The notes under the pieces: generated by a model
Told to the model about the DNA's origin: nothing
What the model saw: only the letters and a program-made list of their open reading frames with translations
Databases searched by the model: none
Program-made: the position numbers and the translations under genes
Source: Gluconobacter frateurii
Lineage (GTDB): Bacteria > Pseudomonadota > Alphaproteobacteria > Acetobacterales > Acetobacteraceae
DNA length: 64,000 nucleotides
Reading direction: 5' to 3'
Assembly: GCF_002723955.1 (NCBI RefSeq)
Contig: NZ_BEWN01000001.1
Location: 186,001-250,000 of the forward strand
Shown here: positions 17,655-26,945 of the stretch, one piece after another
How the letters are laid out: each line of letters opens with the position of its first letter
Numbering within the stretch: position 1 is the stretch's first letter

Positions 17655-18487
17655 GTTCTTCACACGCGTCTCTCCCCACGACCTTTCGGGACTGGTATCA
17701 ATGGTATCAGCAGACAGAAGACCAGCGGAGTGTCCGTGTCTGGGGTCTGTCTGGTGCCGCCATGACTGTTCTGACAGGCGTGGCACTCTGGTGGGCCGTA
17801 ACGCATGCGCCCCCACAGGTTGCGGCCCCAAGTGCTGCACCGCCTCCGGCTATTGCGATTGACATGTCGCCCATGCCGACACCTGCGCCCGCTCCTCCAC
17901 AGGAAGTTGATCCCGGGCCGCAGCAGATGGTCACGCCGCCGGAACCGCAGCCGGATACGCCTCAGCAGGTCGATGCGCCGCCGTCTCCGGCACCGCATCC
18001 GCCCGTGCCTGTTCCGAAGCTGGAGAAGGTCAAAGTTCACAAAAAGACAGCAAAAACGCCTTCCCAGCCTGTAAAGCCGGTCCCGATGCAGGCGCCTGTC
18101 GCCGAGAAAATGACTGCGCCGCCCGCTGCGGACAGTACGCCATCGCAGAGCAGTAGCGCGGCCTCTACGTCCCATGCCAGTCGTTCCAGCAATGCCCCCG
18201 TGACGTGGCAGGGTGATATTCTGGCGCGTCTCGAACGTTTCAAGCGTTATCCGGCAGAAGCTCTGGCCGAGCATCAGGAAGGCACACCGATTCTGTTCTT
18301 CGTCATGGATCGACACGGGCATGTTCTGTCTGCAAAGATCCGGAAGAGTGGTGGCTTTGCGCTGCTTGACGAAGAAACACTCGCAGTTGTTCGTCGGGCG
18401 GAACCATTTCCGCCTCCACCGGACGAGATCGAAGGTGCGACAGTTTCCCTGACGGTTCCGATCGAATTTTCGGTCGAGGATCAGTAG
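17651..18487 (+). CDS. tonB: TonB
   Basis: Energy transducer contacting outer-membrane receptors. Seen: one membrane helix (about 33-50), a long Pro-rich periplasmic spacer (about 52-160, including a Lys-rich KVHKKTAKTP stretch), a Ser-rich linker, and a C-terminal TonB domain (about 185-278, LERFKRYPAEAL, ILFFVMDRHGHVLSAKIRKSGG, VPIEFSV). The GTG start overlaps exbD. The cytoplasmic N-terminus of about 30 residues is longer than in E. coli TonB. With at least two TonB receptors nearby it may serve both. Confidence 0.94.
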   Translation: MSSSHASLPTTFRDWYQWYQQTEDQRSVRVWGLSGAAMTVLTGVALWWAVTHAPPQVAAPSAAPPPAIAIDMSPMPTPAPAPPQEVDPGPQQMVTPPEPQPDTPQQVDAPPSPAPHPPVPVPKLEKVKVHKKTAKTPSQPVKPVPMQAPVAEKMTAPPAADSTPSQSSSAASTSHASRSSNAPVTWQGDILARLERFKRYPAEALAEHQEGTPILFFVMDRHGHVLSAKIRKSGGFALLDEETLAVVRRAEPFPPPPDEIEGATVSLTVPIEFSVEDQ

Positions 18488-18682
18488 GGAGAAAAGCTGA
18501 AGGAATGCTCCAGTCAGATCGTGGCTGGAGATGACATTGAGGCTGGACGTCTCCAGTTTCCGTAAGCGTTAACGTCAATCAACGCACAGAACCGAACAGC
18601 CCCCTGCGCTGTGCCGGGCCTGTGCGTCTGTCGTCATGCAGTCCTCAGACCCGTTACTCAGGGGTAATTCAAGGATGAGAAG

Positions 18683-19423
18683 ATGACCGTTACTGACACC
18701 ACAACCATTGCTCCCCCGGAAATCCGTCGTGTCATGCACGAGCTGAAACGCCGTGATCTGACCGTTGTGGACGTCGGGCGTGTGACGCCACACATGATCC
18801 GCATCACGCTTCAGGATGAGAGTCTTCGGGATTTTCCCAGTCTGTCACCGGATGATCACATCAAGATTTTTGTTCCGCAGGGGAATGGTGACATGGCCCG
18901 TCGGGATTACACGCCGCGCGTGTTTGATCGCGCTGCTGGAACGCTGGTTCTGGATTTTGTTGACCATGATGGCGGCCCGGCGGCGGACTGGGCTCGTGGC
19001 GCCAAGCCCGGCGATCATCTGGCCATTGGTGGTCCCAAAGGATCGCGCGTCATTACAGGTGATATTCGCCACTGGCTTCTGATTGGGGATGAAACCGCAC
19101 TTCCGGCTATCGGCAGGCGCGTCGAGGAACTTGCTGCCGGAACGCCGGTCACCACGCTGGCTGCGGTGACAGATGCCTCAGAGGAACAGTCCTTCGAAAC
19201 GAAGGCGTCCTACACACCTGTCTGGGTTCATCGTCCAAGCGAACAGGCGCATCACGCCGAGCCGTTCCTGCGCGCCCTGAAGACCATTCAGATCGCGCCG
19301 CAGACATTCATCTGGGTTGCGGCGGAAGCATCCGTTGCACGGGCCATCCGGAATGTTCTGGAAAATGAGCGCGGAATTTCGCCGCAGTGGATCAAGGCGT
19401 CTGGTTACTGGACCAAAGGATGA
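18683..19423 (+). CDS. Siderophore-interacting protein (ViuB-type ferric reductase)
   Basis: FAD-dependent cytosolic reductase that releases iron from ferric siderophores. Seen: FAD-binding region with RRDYTPRVFD (conserved Arg-x-Tyr-Thr-x-Arg), GDHLAIGGPKGS, then the SIP NAD(P)H-binding half with WLLIGDETALPAIGRR and TFIWVAAEASVARAIRNVL. Length 246 is normal. It lies 195 bases after tonB with no evident Fur site of its own, so it may be read through from tonB or have its own promoter. It completes the uptake route: receptor, TonB complex, intracellular reduction. Confidence 0.93.
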   Translation: MTVTDTTTIAPPEIRRVMHELKRRDLTVVDVGRVTPHMIRITLQDESLRDFPSLSPDDHIKIFVPQGNGDMARRDYTPRVFDRAAGTLVLDFVDHDGGPAADWARGAKPGDHLAIGGPKGSRVITGDIRHWLLIGDETALPAIGRRVEELAAGTPVTTLAAVTDASEEQSFETKASYTPVWVHRPSEQAHHAEPFLRALKTIQIAPQTFIWVAAEASVARAIRNVLENERGISPQWIKASGYWTKG

Positions 19424-19429
19424 AAATGG

Positions 19430-19460
19430 AAAAGCCGCGTGCGTCAAACACGGGGCTTTT
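19430..19460 (+). terminator. Terminator after the SIP gene
   Basis: A 12-bp stem with one mismatch (19430-19441 with 19449-19460), 7-base loop, ending in TTTT, 6 bases after the stop codon and before the convergent porin gene. Confidence 0.8.
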
Positions 19461-19474
19461 ATGACAGGGGCGAT

Positions 19475-21424
19475 TTACTGGAAAGGCAGATAGCGGAAAT
19501 CGAAAAAGACCTGGCTCATGCTGGTATGTGGATCACCCCCGATGCCTTTCCAGATGTCCCTCCGTGCATAGGCAAGCTGGGTGCCACCTTCAACAGTGCC
19601 AAAGCGACCTTTGAAGAACCGCCACCAGGCACCGATCGTCGCTTCTGAAATACCCCGCGTATTGGCGGAGCAGGTGAGGGATGAAAGCTCCTGCAGGCAG
19701 CCAGCATTTGAGTACAGCGGGTTGCCGTAGCCGTAGGACGAGCCATCGCTATTGAAATAGGCATGTCCCACGCGCTGTGTTCCGAAATATCCGTACACAT
19801 CAATGTGCGGGTTGGGATGTGCAATAAGGCCTGCCTGCGCCTGAATGCCGAAGAGGGGTACTGGATCTCCCTTGGCATTCAGTGTTGCGTCTGGAAGCAG
19901 CACAGAGCCGTAACGGTTGATGCCCCATCCTGCGAGACCCGCAGCGCGGAGTTCCAGCTTGCTTGGGATGATCGGTAGGATTAGGGAGCCCCCAGCACCG
20001 CCAGCAATGGCCGTGTTGTTGTGGCCCGTATGATTGATGGTCACGCGATCATGCGGGAAATGCAGAATGCCCTCGACTTCGTAATGGCCCCAGCTTGGAT
20101 CGTAAGCCAGTTTGCCAATCAGGTCTGGCGCGATTTCGTTTGAGAAGTTCGCTGTGTCATTCGTCAGACCAACGCCGTTTTCGCCAATCGTGGCCGTGTT
20201 GCCGTTTGGCAGGGAGACCGTGCCGTTGGAGTTCGTGAAGCCAGTGGTGTCATAAAGAGTTGCCGGGTTTTCGATGGAGAAACCGGCCCAGAGGCGGTGG
20301 TCCATGAAATCCTTGACGACGCGAACCTGCCATTGGCGAGACCACGTCTGACCAGCCAGCATGGAGGCTTCAATGGTTTCGGGAAGGCTTTCCTGGCGGG
20401 CCACAATGCCGATACGGCCGGGTGTCAGAAGGCTCCAGGCTTGGCCGCCAAGGAAATGCCAGCCAGCTTTGTTGTCATCATAGGCCAGATAGGCCTGACG
20501 CATCCGGAACGCATAGCTGTTGCTTTCATACGGATCTGTCGTGACAGCGCCGGCACCAAAATCGGATTCAAAGAAGCCTGAAATGGTGGCTTCAGAATTG
20601 ATGTTGCCGCGTGCCAGAAGGGAAAGGCGGCTATATCGGGCGCTCCCTTCAAAATTATTGGTATGATACCGCGGTTCATTCGGATACGGCATGTCCTGCC
20701 AGTAATTGAATGTGCCAGACGCGACATGACGGTTCTCAAGAACCGCCGCCATATCGACAAATCCACCAAGCATGATCGTGACGGGGCCAAGGTGAAATAC
20801 CCCCCGATCGCCGACAGCACCGGCTGCCTGAGCGCCGATCGTTTCACGAGGGTGTGGGCCAACGCCATTTTCAGCGAAGTGAACCATGACATCTTCGGCG
20901 CGTCGCCCCACAACGGCGAGTTCCGACCCGGTTCCTGCATCAGTTACAGCACGCCCGTTGCGGTCCAGCGCGACCCTGTCACGTATCTGAGTGGAGCTGG
21001 AAACTGGCCTTGCAGAAACGGATGCGCGTGTGGTCTCCGTTTCGGTTGCCAGTTGTGTCGATTTTAGCAGAGAATGATGGCTGGACCCCGCAGTACTTGC
21101 ATGTGTTGTTGGTGACACTCCCCCATTACGGGCAGATGCGGTCTCGGTCAGGGGCGTTTTGGTTGCCCCATGAGTTGTCGTCCCTCGGTGTTTTGCCATT
21201 TCCGAGCGCAGAACGACCAGATCCCGATTGATCTCTTCCTGTTCCTTCTGAACATGCGCCTGTGCTTCCTGAAGGCGATGCATTTCCTGCTCCATGCGAG
21301 ACAGCACATCGTCATCAGCAGCATAGGCGAGAGGGACGCTTGCGATCAGTCCGGATGCCGTACCTATCATCAAGATTTTTCGGACTGAAAAGCGAAGAGG
21401 AAACAACGAGATACTCCATGTCAA
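19475..21424 (-). CDS. DcaP-like outer-membrane porin
   Basis: Outer-membrane porin of 649 residues. Seen: Sec signal ending AYAA (about residue 36), an N-terminal coiled coil rich in Glu/Gln (about 38-80), a Ser/Thr-rich linker (about 80-195), then a beta-barrel starting VFHLGPVTIMLGGFVDMAAV with SRLSLLARGNINSEATISGFFESDFG and WHFLGGQAWSLLTPGRIG, as in the DcaP trimeric porin family, ending FDFRYLPFQ. DcaP-type porins take up small anionic compounds. It is divergent from the amidohydrolase gene, with about 195 bases between. The substrate is unknown. Confidence 0.88.
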   Translation of the reverse strand: MTWSISLFPLRFSVRKILMIGTASGLIASVPLAYAADDDVLSRMEQEMHRLQEAQAHVQKEQEEINRDLVVLRSEMAKHRGTTTHGATKTPLTETASARNGGVSPTTHASTAGSSHHSLLKSTQLATETETTRASVSARPVSSSTQIRDRVALDRNGRAVTDAGTGSELAVVGRRAEDVMVHFAENGVGPHPRETIGAQAAGAVGDRGVFHLGPVTIMLGGFVDMAAVLENRHVASGTFNYWQDMPYPNEPRYHTNNFEGSARYSRLSLLARGNINSEATISGFFESDFGAGAVTTDPYESNSYAFRMRQAYLAYDDNKAGWHFLGGQAWSLLTPGRIGIVARQESLPETIEASMLAGQTWSRQWQVRVVKDFMDHRLWAGFSIENPATLYDTTGFTNSNGTVSLPNGNTATIGENGVGLTNDTANFSNEIAPDLIGKLAYDPSWGHYEVEGILHFPHDRVTINHTGHNNTAIAGGAGGSLILPIIPSKLELRAAGLAGWGINRYGSVLLPDATLNAKGDPVPLFGIQAQAGLIAHPNPHIDVYGYFGTQRVGHAYFNSDGSSYGYGNPLYSNAGCLQELSSLTCSANTRGISEATIGAWWRFFKGRFGTVEGGTQLAYARRDIWKGIGGDPHTSMSQVFFDFRYLPFQ

Positions 21425-21620
21425 AACATGTCTGTCTTATGACACGAAGTTGTGATCGGGAAGGTTAAAAAAGGTTTCAGAATCAGGAAGAATTTCGCGG
21501 CAATAAAAACAGGGGCAGGAGCCTGTGGCGACCACGGCTGACCACTATACGAATATTGCGTAATCGTTATTACCCTGACTAAGCTCCGGCACTTTTTCCC
21601 GTGTGACTGGAAATTCGAAC

Positions 21621-23570
21621 ATGCTCCTCCGCCCGTCTCAATGGCGTCGTCACATCCTCGTCCTGTCATGCATCGGAGGCGCGATGCTTCCCGGTGCAAT
21701 AGCAATTGGCGCACCTGTCAGCGTTCCGACGGCGAGTCATGTCCTTCATCCCATTGCCTTCAACGATGAAGTCAAAACACGACAGGCTCTTGTGGCTGTC
21801 GCTCTGGGACAGGCACCGGCCGATCTCATCATTCACAATGCGAAGGTATTGAACGTCTATACCCTTAGCTGGGAAGACGGGCAGGACATTGTCGTTGCCC
21901 GCCAGCGCATCGCCTGGGTCGGCCCGACAGGGCAGTGGAAAGGGCATGCGGCTTCAGTGTTCGATGCCAGGGGCCTTCCTGCCGTGCCGGGGTTTGGTGA
22001 ATCCCACAAACACATAGAAAGCTCAATGTTGTCGCCTGAACTGGAGGCGGCACTCGTCATTCCCCTTGGCAATACGTGGACGACCGAAGGCTCCCATGAA
22101 TTCGCCAATGTCAGTGGGGTGCATAACGTCGAATTCTGGCTGACGCCTGAACGGCTCGGAAGTCCGCTGAAAATTTTCCCTGCATTGGGGTCAGCCACGC
22201 CACCTTCAGCTTTCGAGCAGGGCGGGGGGAGTTATGCTTATCAGGAAATCGCGGACAATATTCGCGATAATCCCCGGGTTCAGGGGTTGGATGAAGTCAT
22301 GGACTGGCCTGCGGTGTCCAATCCTTCTCATCCCGGTCATCAGCGGATCTGGGAGAATATTCAGGCCACATTTGATAATCGTGGCGTGATTGACGGGCAT
22401 GGTGCCGGATTGTGGGACATGGATACGATCAACGCCTTCGCGGGTGCAGGGCTTTCCAGCGATCACGAAACCCGCTTGCCACAGGAGGCATGGAACAAAC
22501 TCCAGCATGGATTATTTCTGCAATTGCGGGACGATAATATCGAGCGTGCTGTCCCCTATTTTGTCAACAAGGGCCTGAAGAGCTGGAGCAACGTTTCCCT
22601 TGTCACGGATGACCGGAATGTTGCTGATACCCTCAAGCAGGGAACGATGGATTACCACATTCGGCTGGCCATCAAGATGGGCGCTCCGGTGGAGGCGGCT
22701 TATGCCATGGGCAGCCTTTACCCGGCACAGCATGGTCATATGGACCAGATTGTCGGATCAATTACACCAGGGCGCTATGCGGATGTTGTTCTTCTGTCGT
22801 CAGTCCCAGACGTCAAAATCAAATATGTTTTCGCGAATGGGAAGCTGGCGGCTCAGGAAGGAAAATACCTGCTGCCAGTTCCTAAAATCACATGGCCGTC
22901 CTGGGCTTCCGATACCATTCATATTGGCAGGAAACTGACGGCAAAGGATTTCGAAATTCTTGCGCCTCAAGGGAAGACAACGCAGGTCACGGCCGCAATC
23001 CAGGCACCATTTTACACGGACCCTGTACAGAAAACGGCAACGCTTCCTGTCGTGGATGGTGTGGTTCAGCGGGACATCACCCATGACATTATCAAAGTTG
23101 CAACCGTGGATCGTTACATGGGGCAGGGACGTCTGGGAAAGATGTTCTGGACGGGAAATGGCCCAAAGACGCCGGATAGTGCGATTGCCACGTCCGTTTC
23201 TCATGACCTGCACAACATCACCGTCATGGGAACGAGTGATGAGGCCATGGCGCTGGCCGTCAATCGCATTGCCGAACTCAGGGGCGGCATCGTGATGGTT
23301 TCACACGGAAAGGTTCTTGCAGAAATGCAGTTGGAAATTGCAGGCCTGATGACTAGCCGACCCATTCAGGAAGCAGCGGCAAGCATGGAAAACGTCTACG
23401 CCAAAGCAGACACTCTGGAGTGGATCGGGACGCCCGGCTACCCGCGGAGACTTCTGATTTCCATGATTACCTGTAGCCCGTTCACATGGCGGCTTGTTGT
23501 TCCGTATCCTGGCAATCCAAGCGGGCTTGTTCTTCTTCAGACAGGGCAGACGATGCCTACGGTCTGGTAA
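21621..23570 (+). CDS. Adenine-deaminase-like amidohydrolase with export signal
   Basis: Metal-dependent amidohydrolase closest in pattern to adenine deaminase (adenine to hypoxanthine plus ammonia). Seen: the Ade N-terminal run RQALVAVALGQAPADLIIHNAKVLNVY (about 56-82), metal motif HKHIESSMLSPELEAALV, then EGSHEFANVSG where classic enzymes have DPHEIANV, DGHGAGL, SSDHETRL, TDDRNVADTL and PGRYADVVLLSSV. Odd: about 50 extra N-terminal residues look like a signal (SQWRRHILVLSCIGG), possibly twin-arginine, suggesting export. The GTG at 21603 is an alternative start. Substrate identity is uncertain. It is followed after 3 bases by the HupE-like gene. Confidence 0.82.
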   Translation: MLLRPSQWRRHILVLSCIGGAMLPGAIAIGAPVSVPTASHVLHPIAFNDEVKTRQALVAVALGQAPADLIIHNAKVLNVYTLSWEDGQDIVVARQRIAWVGPTGQWKGHAASVFDARGLPAVPGFGESHKHIESSMLSPELEAALVIPLGNTWTTEGSHEFANVSGVHNVEFWLTPERLGSPLKIFPALGSATPPSAFEQGGGSYAYQEIADNIRDNPRVQGLDEVMDWPAVSNPSHPGHQRIWENIQATFDNRGVIDGHGAGLWDMDTINAFAGAGLSSDHETRLPQEAWNKLQHGLFLQLRDDNIERAVPYFVNKGLKSWSNVSLVTDDRNVADTLKQGTMDYHIRLAIKMGAPVEAAYAMGSLYPAQHGHMDQIVGSITPGRYADVVLLSSVPDVKIKYVFANGKLAAQEGKYLLPVPKITWPSWASDTIHIGRKLTAKDFEILAPQGKTTQVTAAIQAPFYTDPVQKTATLPVVDGVVQRDITHDIIKVATVDRYMGQGRLGKMFWTGNGPKTPDSAIATSVSHDLHNITVMGTSDEAMALAVNRIAELRGGIVMVSHGKVLAEMQLEIAGLMTSRPIQEAAASMENVYAKADTLEWIGTPGYPRRLLISMITCSPFTWRLVVPYPGNPSGLVLLQTGQTMPTVW

Positions 23571-23573
23571 CGC

Positions 23574-24782
23574 ATGGGTGATATTTGCAGGGGGCTGAAA
23601 ACTATTGGCCTCACTTTCAGGTCCAGCACCCGTATCATTGTTCTTGCGGGTCTGCTTGGTTTCGCCCCTGTCGCCAAGGCAGATCCTGAGTCCATGACAA
23701 GAGTGCTGGTCTCGCTGGATCGGCCCGATGCGGCAACAGTCATGATTGACATGGATCTGACAGTTCTGCTGGGCGATCCAGCCCGATATTATGCTTTGGC
23801 GAGCGGGACTGGCCCGCAGCATGAGGCGGATGTTCGACATGTTGCCGAACGTATTACGCAGGTCTTGCCGCTTTTTGCGGGGCAACGTGCGCTGCCTGCG
23901 ACGTTTGTAAGTTACGGTTTTTCTTTCAAAAGCCGCGAAGAATACATGGATCTTGCGGCCGACAAGCCCGCACATTTCCAGTTCGATGTTCCTCTGCCCC
24001 CGGATGGTGGGCCGCTACAGCTCCGAATCCCGCTCGGCGCACAGATCGATTATCCGGTCGCCTACACACTGCAATTTCCCGAGCGACATTTCACACAGAC
24101 CCGCTGGCTGGATGCAGGACAGCATGAGAGTCTGGCCTTCGATTATCGGGGTAAGTTGCCTGTTGGGCACGCTGAACAACCTGCCAGTTTCGATCCGGAT
24201 ACATTGAGCTGGTGGCAGCAGCTTCCGGTCTATCTGAAACTTGGCTTCAAGCACATTGTCCCGGAAGGAACGGATCATATCCTGTTCGTTCTCGGACTTT
24301 TCTTCCTCGGGATCAGCTGGCGAAAACTGCTTTCGCAGACCACTGTCTTTACAGTGGCGCATGCCACAACGCTGTTTCTTTCGACCTATGGAATTTTCGA
24401 GCTTCCCAGCCGCTTTGTGGAGCCGGCTATTGCGCTGTCAATTTCGTTCGTGGGGCTGGAGAATGTCTTTAGCCCCCGATTAGGAATAGTGCGGCTACTG
24501 GTCGTCTTTGCTTTCGGCCTGATTCATGGCTTTGGCTTTGCCAGCAGTTTGAGCGAAGTGCCCTTTCCCAAACGGGATTTCATCGGTGCTCTGCTGGGAT
24601 TCAACCTGGGCGTGGATGCCGGACAGCTTTTTATCATCCTGCTCGCCACTCTGGCGGTCGGATGGTTCAGAAAACGTCCGTGGTTCAGAAGCCGGATTGC
24701 GATACCGGGATCACTTGTCATTGCGGCTATTGGTCTGTTCTGGGCCGGTCAACGCATCCTGGCGTATCACCTGCTTTTCTGA
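23574..24782 (+). CDS. HupE/UreJ_2-family membrane protein
   Basis: Membrane protein of 402 residues. Seen: signal or first helix (about 18-36, ending AKADP), a periplasmic beta-rich domain (about 40-210), then a C-terminal membrane domain with the family signature FKHIVPEGTDHILFVLGLFFLG, HATTLFLS, SFVGLENVF and LIHGFGFASSL, with six or so helices. HupE/UreJ relatives are implicated in nickel or cobalt handling; for this subfamily the metal is not established. It begins 3 bases after the amidohydrolase stop, so the two are co-translated. Since that enzyme is a metalloenzyme, metal supply is a reasonable but unproven link. Confidence 0.85.
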   Translation: MGDICRGLKTIGLTFRSSTRIIVLAGLLGFAPVAKADPESMTRVLVSLDRPDAATVMIDMDLTVLLGDPARYYALASGTGPQHEADVRHVAERITQVLPLFAGQRALPATFVSYGFSFKSREEYMDLAADKPAHFQFDVPLPPDGGPLQLRIPLGAQIDYPVAYTLQFPERHFTQTRWLDAGQHESLAFDYRGKLPVGHAEQPASFDPDTLSWWQQLPVYLKLGFKHIVPEGTDHILFVLGLFFLGISWRKLLSQTTVFTVAHATTLFLSTYGIFELPSRFVEPAIALSISFVGLENVFSPRLGIVRLLVVFAFGLIHGFGFASSLSEVPFPKRDFIGALLGFNLGVDAGQLFIILLATLAVGWFRKRPWFRSRIAIPGSLVIAAIGLFWAGQRILAYHLLF

Positions 24783-25018
24783 GAGCTTTGCTTACGGTCA
24801 TGTTGGAATGACAAAAGAGCGGTTCTCAGAGGAGAGACGTTTATCATTATAGTGCTCAGGTCTGCTGTCGTCTGCCACAAGAGGCAGATCTCAAAGCCGG
24901 CCAAAGAGACCTGAAATCTCATCAGGGATAGTGTTTTTTTGATTACCTCGTTTGGTCTCATCTGAGATCAAAAGCAGCTTATTACATAACTTAGAAAGCT
25001 CTAAGTGCTTGTAAAGCT

Positions 25019-25094
25019 TGGTGTCCCGTACGGGATTCGAACCCGTGTTGCCGCCGTGAAAGGGCGGTGTCCTAGGCCTCTAGACGAACGGGAC
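25019..25094 (-). tRNA. tRNA-Glu (anticodon UUC)
   Basis: 76-base cloverleaf on the minus strand: acceptor GUCCCGU paired with ACGGGAC, anticodon stem CCGCC/GGCGG-type with UUC (25058-25060), T-loop GGTTCGAATC, discriminator A and encoded CCA. The 236 bases between this tRNA and the HupE-like gene show no convincing gene; a 6-bp hairpin at 24990-25005 is the only structure seen there. Confidence 0.97.
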
Positions 25095-25135
25095 TGGAGG
25101 CGTGAGCGGGTGTATAAGGGGGTTCCTGACCCCCG

Positions 25136-26935
25136 TCAAGCGGCTGAAACGTCAGAAATGAAAAAAGTCAGATTTTTTCTTTCCTGCCAGGTTTCTACCC
25201 GCAGATGTCCTGCCAGATGCAGGAGTGGCATCGTCCGATCTTCAAGCAACGGAACAAAGGGTTTGTCTCCTGCACGGAAAACGAGCGCCTTTAGACGTGT
25301 GCCACCGTCTTCTCCCTGAAACATCAGGCGCAGGGTGTTACCGTCTTTGCCGATCCGATCGCTTTTGACGCACCGAACATTACTAATCGCCAATACCGGC
25401 TCTTCATTGCCTGGTCCGAAAGGGGCCAGCCGCTCAAGTTGAGAAGCGACTTCGAGCGAGGCGCCACGCAAGGTCAGAAGCCCGTCAATACGGAGCGCTT
25501 CCTGCACAGGGAGAGCGCGGGCCTCTGACAGGGTGGCGTCCAAAAAATCGTGAAAGGGCTTGGCATTGTCATTAGTCAGGGAAAAACCTGCTGCCATGGC
25601 ATGTCCACCCCCAGTGACCAGAAGGCCTGACTGGCGGGCGGTAATGACTGCACCTCCTATGTCCAGTCCAGGTACGGATCGCGCTGAGCCTTTGATGATT
25701 CCGTCCGCAAATGCCCCGACAAGGGCAGGACGGTTGAAGCGTTCTTTCAGGCGTCCTGCGACAATTCCCACCACACCTGGATGCCACGTTTCTCCGTGCA
25801 GGAAGATGACGGCGTGGCCGTCTTCGATCTGTTGCTCGGCCTGTTCCATGGCCTGCGTGAGAATCCCGGCTTCCACGCTCTGGCGTTGTCGGTTGACGCT
25901 GTCGAGTTCATCAGCAAGCGTACGGGCTTCAACAACGTCATCAGACAGGAGGAGACGCAGGCCCAGATTGGCTTTGGCAATTCGGCCACCGGCATTGATC
26001 CGTGGGCCAAGAGCAAAACCACAGGCCATGGCGCTGGCTTCTTCCTTTACGCCTGCCACGGAAGATAGCGTCGCCAGCCCGAGGCGCTCTCCGCGACCCA
26101 TGACGCGCAATCCTTGCATGACGAGCGCGCGGTTCAGACCGGTCAGAGGCATAACGTCACAAATGGTAGCGAGGGCTGCGAGGTCAAGGCGCTTGAGCAG
26201 GTTGGGAGGCTGGCGCCCGTCGGTGAACCAGCCTTCCTGACGCAGGAGGCGTACTGTAGCGACCATTGTCAGAAACGCGACTGCGGTGGCGCAGATTGAT
26301 CCCAAACCGGATGTGCAATCCAGTCGGTTGGGGTTTACGACAAGGCTTTTAGGAAGAATGGAACCATCCGGTTTGTGATGGTCTAGAACAATGACGTCGG
26401 TCTGACCGTGGAAGCCGTTCAGAATGTCGATGGCGGCTGTTCCGCAATCGATGCAGACCAAAAGGGTCGCGCCGTCAGCGACAAGCTTTTCCAGGGCGGC
26501 TGTATTAGGGCCGTAACCCTCGGTCATCCGATCGGGAATATGTGTGCTGACTGTGCAGCCCATTTCACGAAGCGTGTCGCAGACCAGTGCCGTGCCGCAG
26601 GCCCCATCGACGTCATAATCGCCGAAAAGGCCCACATGCTCCCGATTGCGAACAGCCTGAGCCAGTCTGGCTGCGGCCGCGTCCATATCCTGAAGGCAGG
26701 ACGGATCGGGCATGAGATCGCGGAGGCGTGGGTCCAGAAAGGACGCAGCGTCCGTGGCAGTGACGCCACGGGCTGTCAGGATACGGGCCAGAAGTTCTGG
26801 AATGGCCGCGCGCTGGGCCAGACCAAGGGCGAGGCGGTTATCCGCCTCTGCTAGACGTGGATCGCGCCAGATCCACCGACGGTTGCCTGCGCTGCGGGAT
26901 ACTCCGAGAACCAGGCCCGTATCGTCTTCTAACAT
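25136..26935 (-). CDS. recJ: Single-stranded-DNA exonuclease RecJ
   Basis: 5'-3' ssDNA exonuclease of recombination and mismatch repair. Seen: DHH-family motif FGDYDVDG (Asp106, Asp108, Asp110), LDHHKPDG (Asp185-His186-His187), DHHA1 motif GGHAMAAGF, and a C-terminal OB-like domain. Length 599 is normal. It starts 10 bases after the glpX stop and is the last gene of an aminotransferase-hom-glpX-recJ chain. The tRNA-Glu gene follows on the same strand. Confidence 0.96.
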   Translation of the reverse strand: MLEDDTGLVLGVSRSAGNRRWIWRDPRLAEADNRLALGLAQRAAIPELLARILTARGVTATDAASFLDPRLRDLMPDPSCLQDMDAAAARLAQAVRNREHVGLFGDYDVDGACGTALVCDTLREMGCTVSTHIPDRMTEGYGPNTAALEKLVADGATLLVCIDCGTAAIDILNGFHGQTDVIVLDHHKPDGSILPKSLVVNPNRLDCTSGLGSICATAVAFLTMVATVRLLRQEGWFTDGRQPPNLLKRLDLAALATICDVMPLTGLNRALVMQGLRVMGRGERLGLATLSSVAGVKEEASAMACGFALGPRINAGGRIAKANLGLRLLLSDDVVEARTLADELDSVNRQRQSVEAGILTQAMEQAEQQIEDGHAVIFLHGETWHPGVVGIVAGRLKERFNRPALVGAFADGIIKGSARSVPGLDIGGAVITARQSGLLVTGGGHAMAAGFSLTNDNAKPFHDFLDATLSEARALPVQEALRIDGLLTLRGASLEVASQLERLAPFGPGNEEPVLAISNVRCVKSDRIGKDGNTLRLMFQGEDGGTRLKALVFRAGDKPFVPLLEDRTMPLLHLAGHLRVETWQERKNLTFFISDVSAA

Positions 26936-26945
26936 GCTACTCCAT

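Noticed and set aside
21560-21573. GTAAT-CGTT-ATTAC dyad between porin and amidohydrolase
   Set aside because: Five-base arms are too short to call an operator without conservation data.
24990-25005. Hairpin downstream of tRNA-Glu
   Set aside because: Six base pairs with no U-tract; not reported as a terminator.
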